Source: JASLDZ01 sp964242625 (lineage in GTDB: Bacteria > Pseudomonadota > Alphaproteobacteria > Caulobacterales > Caulobacteraceae). Taken from it: a stretch of DNA of 42,934 bases. The stretch is from contig CAXTAO010000026.1 in the NCBI GenBank assembly GCA_964242625.1, positions 1 to 42,934 of the forward strand, read 5' to 3'. The stretch's first letter is position 1. Each line of letters opens with the position of its first letter. The translations under genes and the position numbers were made by a program. The notes below the pieces were generated by a model. It saw nothing but the letters and a program-made list of their open reading frames with translations, did no database searches and was not told the DNA's origin. Shown piece after piece: positions 42,540 to 42,934 of this stretch.

Positions 42540-42934
42540 CGGTCGCGTCAAGGGTTCGCGCTCCGCGCCGGCCTGTGGCCCCCCTTGACCCGCCCTGCGC
42601 GCGACGGCTGACGCGGGGGCGTCGGGACGCGGGGCGTCCCTCCGATCAAGTTCGACAACGCCTCCGGCGGGTCGAACACAGGGCTTCAACTGTAGGGGGG
42701 CGATGGGGGCGACCGTCGAGCTCGAACGGCTCCGGCTGCTCCAGAAAGCGCCGCCCGCCGATGGCGGGCTCCGGCAAGCAGCAGCCCTGTGTTCGACGCG
42801 GGCCGCAGGCCAAGTCGAACTTGTTGGAAAGGACGCCCCGCGTCCCGACCCCTCCGGTCAGCCGTCGCGCGCAGGGCGCGTCAAGGCAGGCGCGGAACGC
42901 GCCTCCTGCGTAGCAGGTCGCCTTGACGCGACCG
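42540..42934. repeat. Large block-conserved inverted repeat (two opposed copies of a ~145-bp element)
   Basis: Two arms, 42540-42685 and 42783-42934, are inverted copies around a 97-bp centre. Exact blocks, in order outside to inside: CGGTCGCGTCAAGG (42540-42553 / 42921-42934), CCTTGAC (42583-42589 / 42880-42886), a 22-bp block CGCCCTGCGCG...GGCTGAC (42591-42612 / 42857-42878), GTCGGGACGCGGGGCGTCC (42621-42639 / 42831-42849), CAAGTTCGAC (42647-42656 / 42814-42823) and GTCGAACACAGGGCT (42671-42685 / 42783-42797). Spacers between blocks differ. Within an arm, GCGTCAAGG pairs with CCTTGACGC and GTTCGAC with GTCGAAC, so each copy can also fold alone. The centre has a CCCGCC-GAT-GGCGGG hairpin at 42754-42768. 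The 483-bp stretch after ppd holds no gene I can support. Confidence 0.85.

Noticed and set aside
42434..42913. 159-codon + frame in the terminal region
   Set aside because: It runs through both arms of the inverted repeat, has Arg/Pro-rich translation without family features, and no ribosome site.

Overview
The window is GC-rich chromosomal DNA packed with genes, and it looks alphaproteobacterial. ChpT (the CtrA-pathway phosphotransferase), a PEPxxWA-CTERM protein, a Caulobacter-like class Ia NrdB, an RHH-less PutA and an HrcA/CIRCE-controlled groESL together suggest Caulobacterales (Caulobacter/Phenylobacterium-like). This placement is an inference from gene content and protein style. I see no rRNA, tRNA, CRISPR array, phage gene or transposase.

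Layout. 1-4.0 kb (+): the 3' part of rpsA with a strong terminator, ihfB, mscL, an XdhC-family maturation protein and a YciE-like ferritin-fold protein. 4.0-11.2 kb (-): putA, a secreted amidohydrolase, an APH-like phosphotransferase and purD. 11.3-15.7 kb: a small membrane protein (+), then AMP nucleosidase, a degenerate glucokinase-like protein, a Tudor-like DUF2945 protein and nrdB (all -). 16-19.8 kb: a PEPxxWA-CTERM surface protein (+), groES-groEL with a heat-shock promoter and CIRCE (-), and an unrecognised lipoprotein operon (-). 19.9-26.4 kb: an acyl-CoA dehydrogenase (-), a GNAT acetyltransferase (+), a two-domain M16 protease (-) and homogentisate dioxygenase (+). 26.4-31.9 kb (-): a DUF2780-like protein, an SDR, YaaA, a D-2-hydroxyglutarate dehydrogenase-like flavoenzyme, a secreted Gly/Tyr-rich protein and an M23 peptidase. 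32.1-34.0 kb (+): chpT, a stand-alone receiver and a CheR-type methyltransferase. 34.1-41.3 kb: an SDR and an LpxL-type acyltransferase (+), an S1/P1 nuclease and an uncharacterised exported protein (-), then mutL and rpoN (+). 41.3-42.5 kb (-): a phosphonopyruvate decarboxylase. The last ~400 bp form a large block-conserved inverted repeat that reaches the window edge.

How the genes work together. Most are housekeeping genes: translation, nucleoid structure, purine and deoxynucleotide supply, chaperones, mismatch repair and sigma-54. They are mixed with catabolic genes for proline, homogentisate and acyl-CoA. The clearest signalling unit is chpT-receiver-cheR: receiver and cheR overlap by four bases, and an M23 envelope peptidase lies divergently upstream. 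The least explained items are the terminal inverted repeat, the glucokinase homologue that has lost its nucleotide-binding glycines, a hairpin that would bury the Shine-Dalgarno of the DUF2945 gene, the palindromes at 19803 and 31999, and the decarboxylase that hints at a phosphonate cluster just outside the window.
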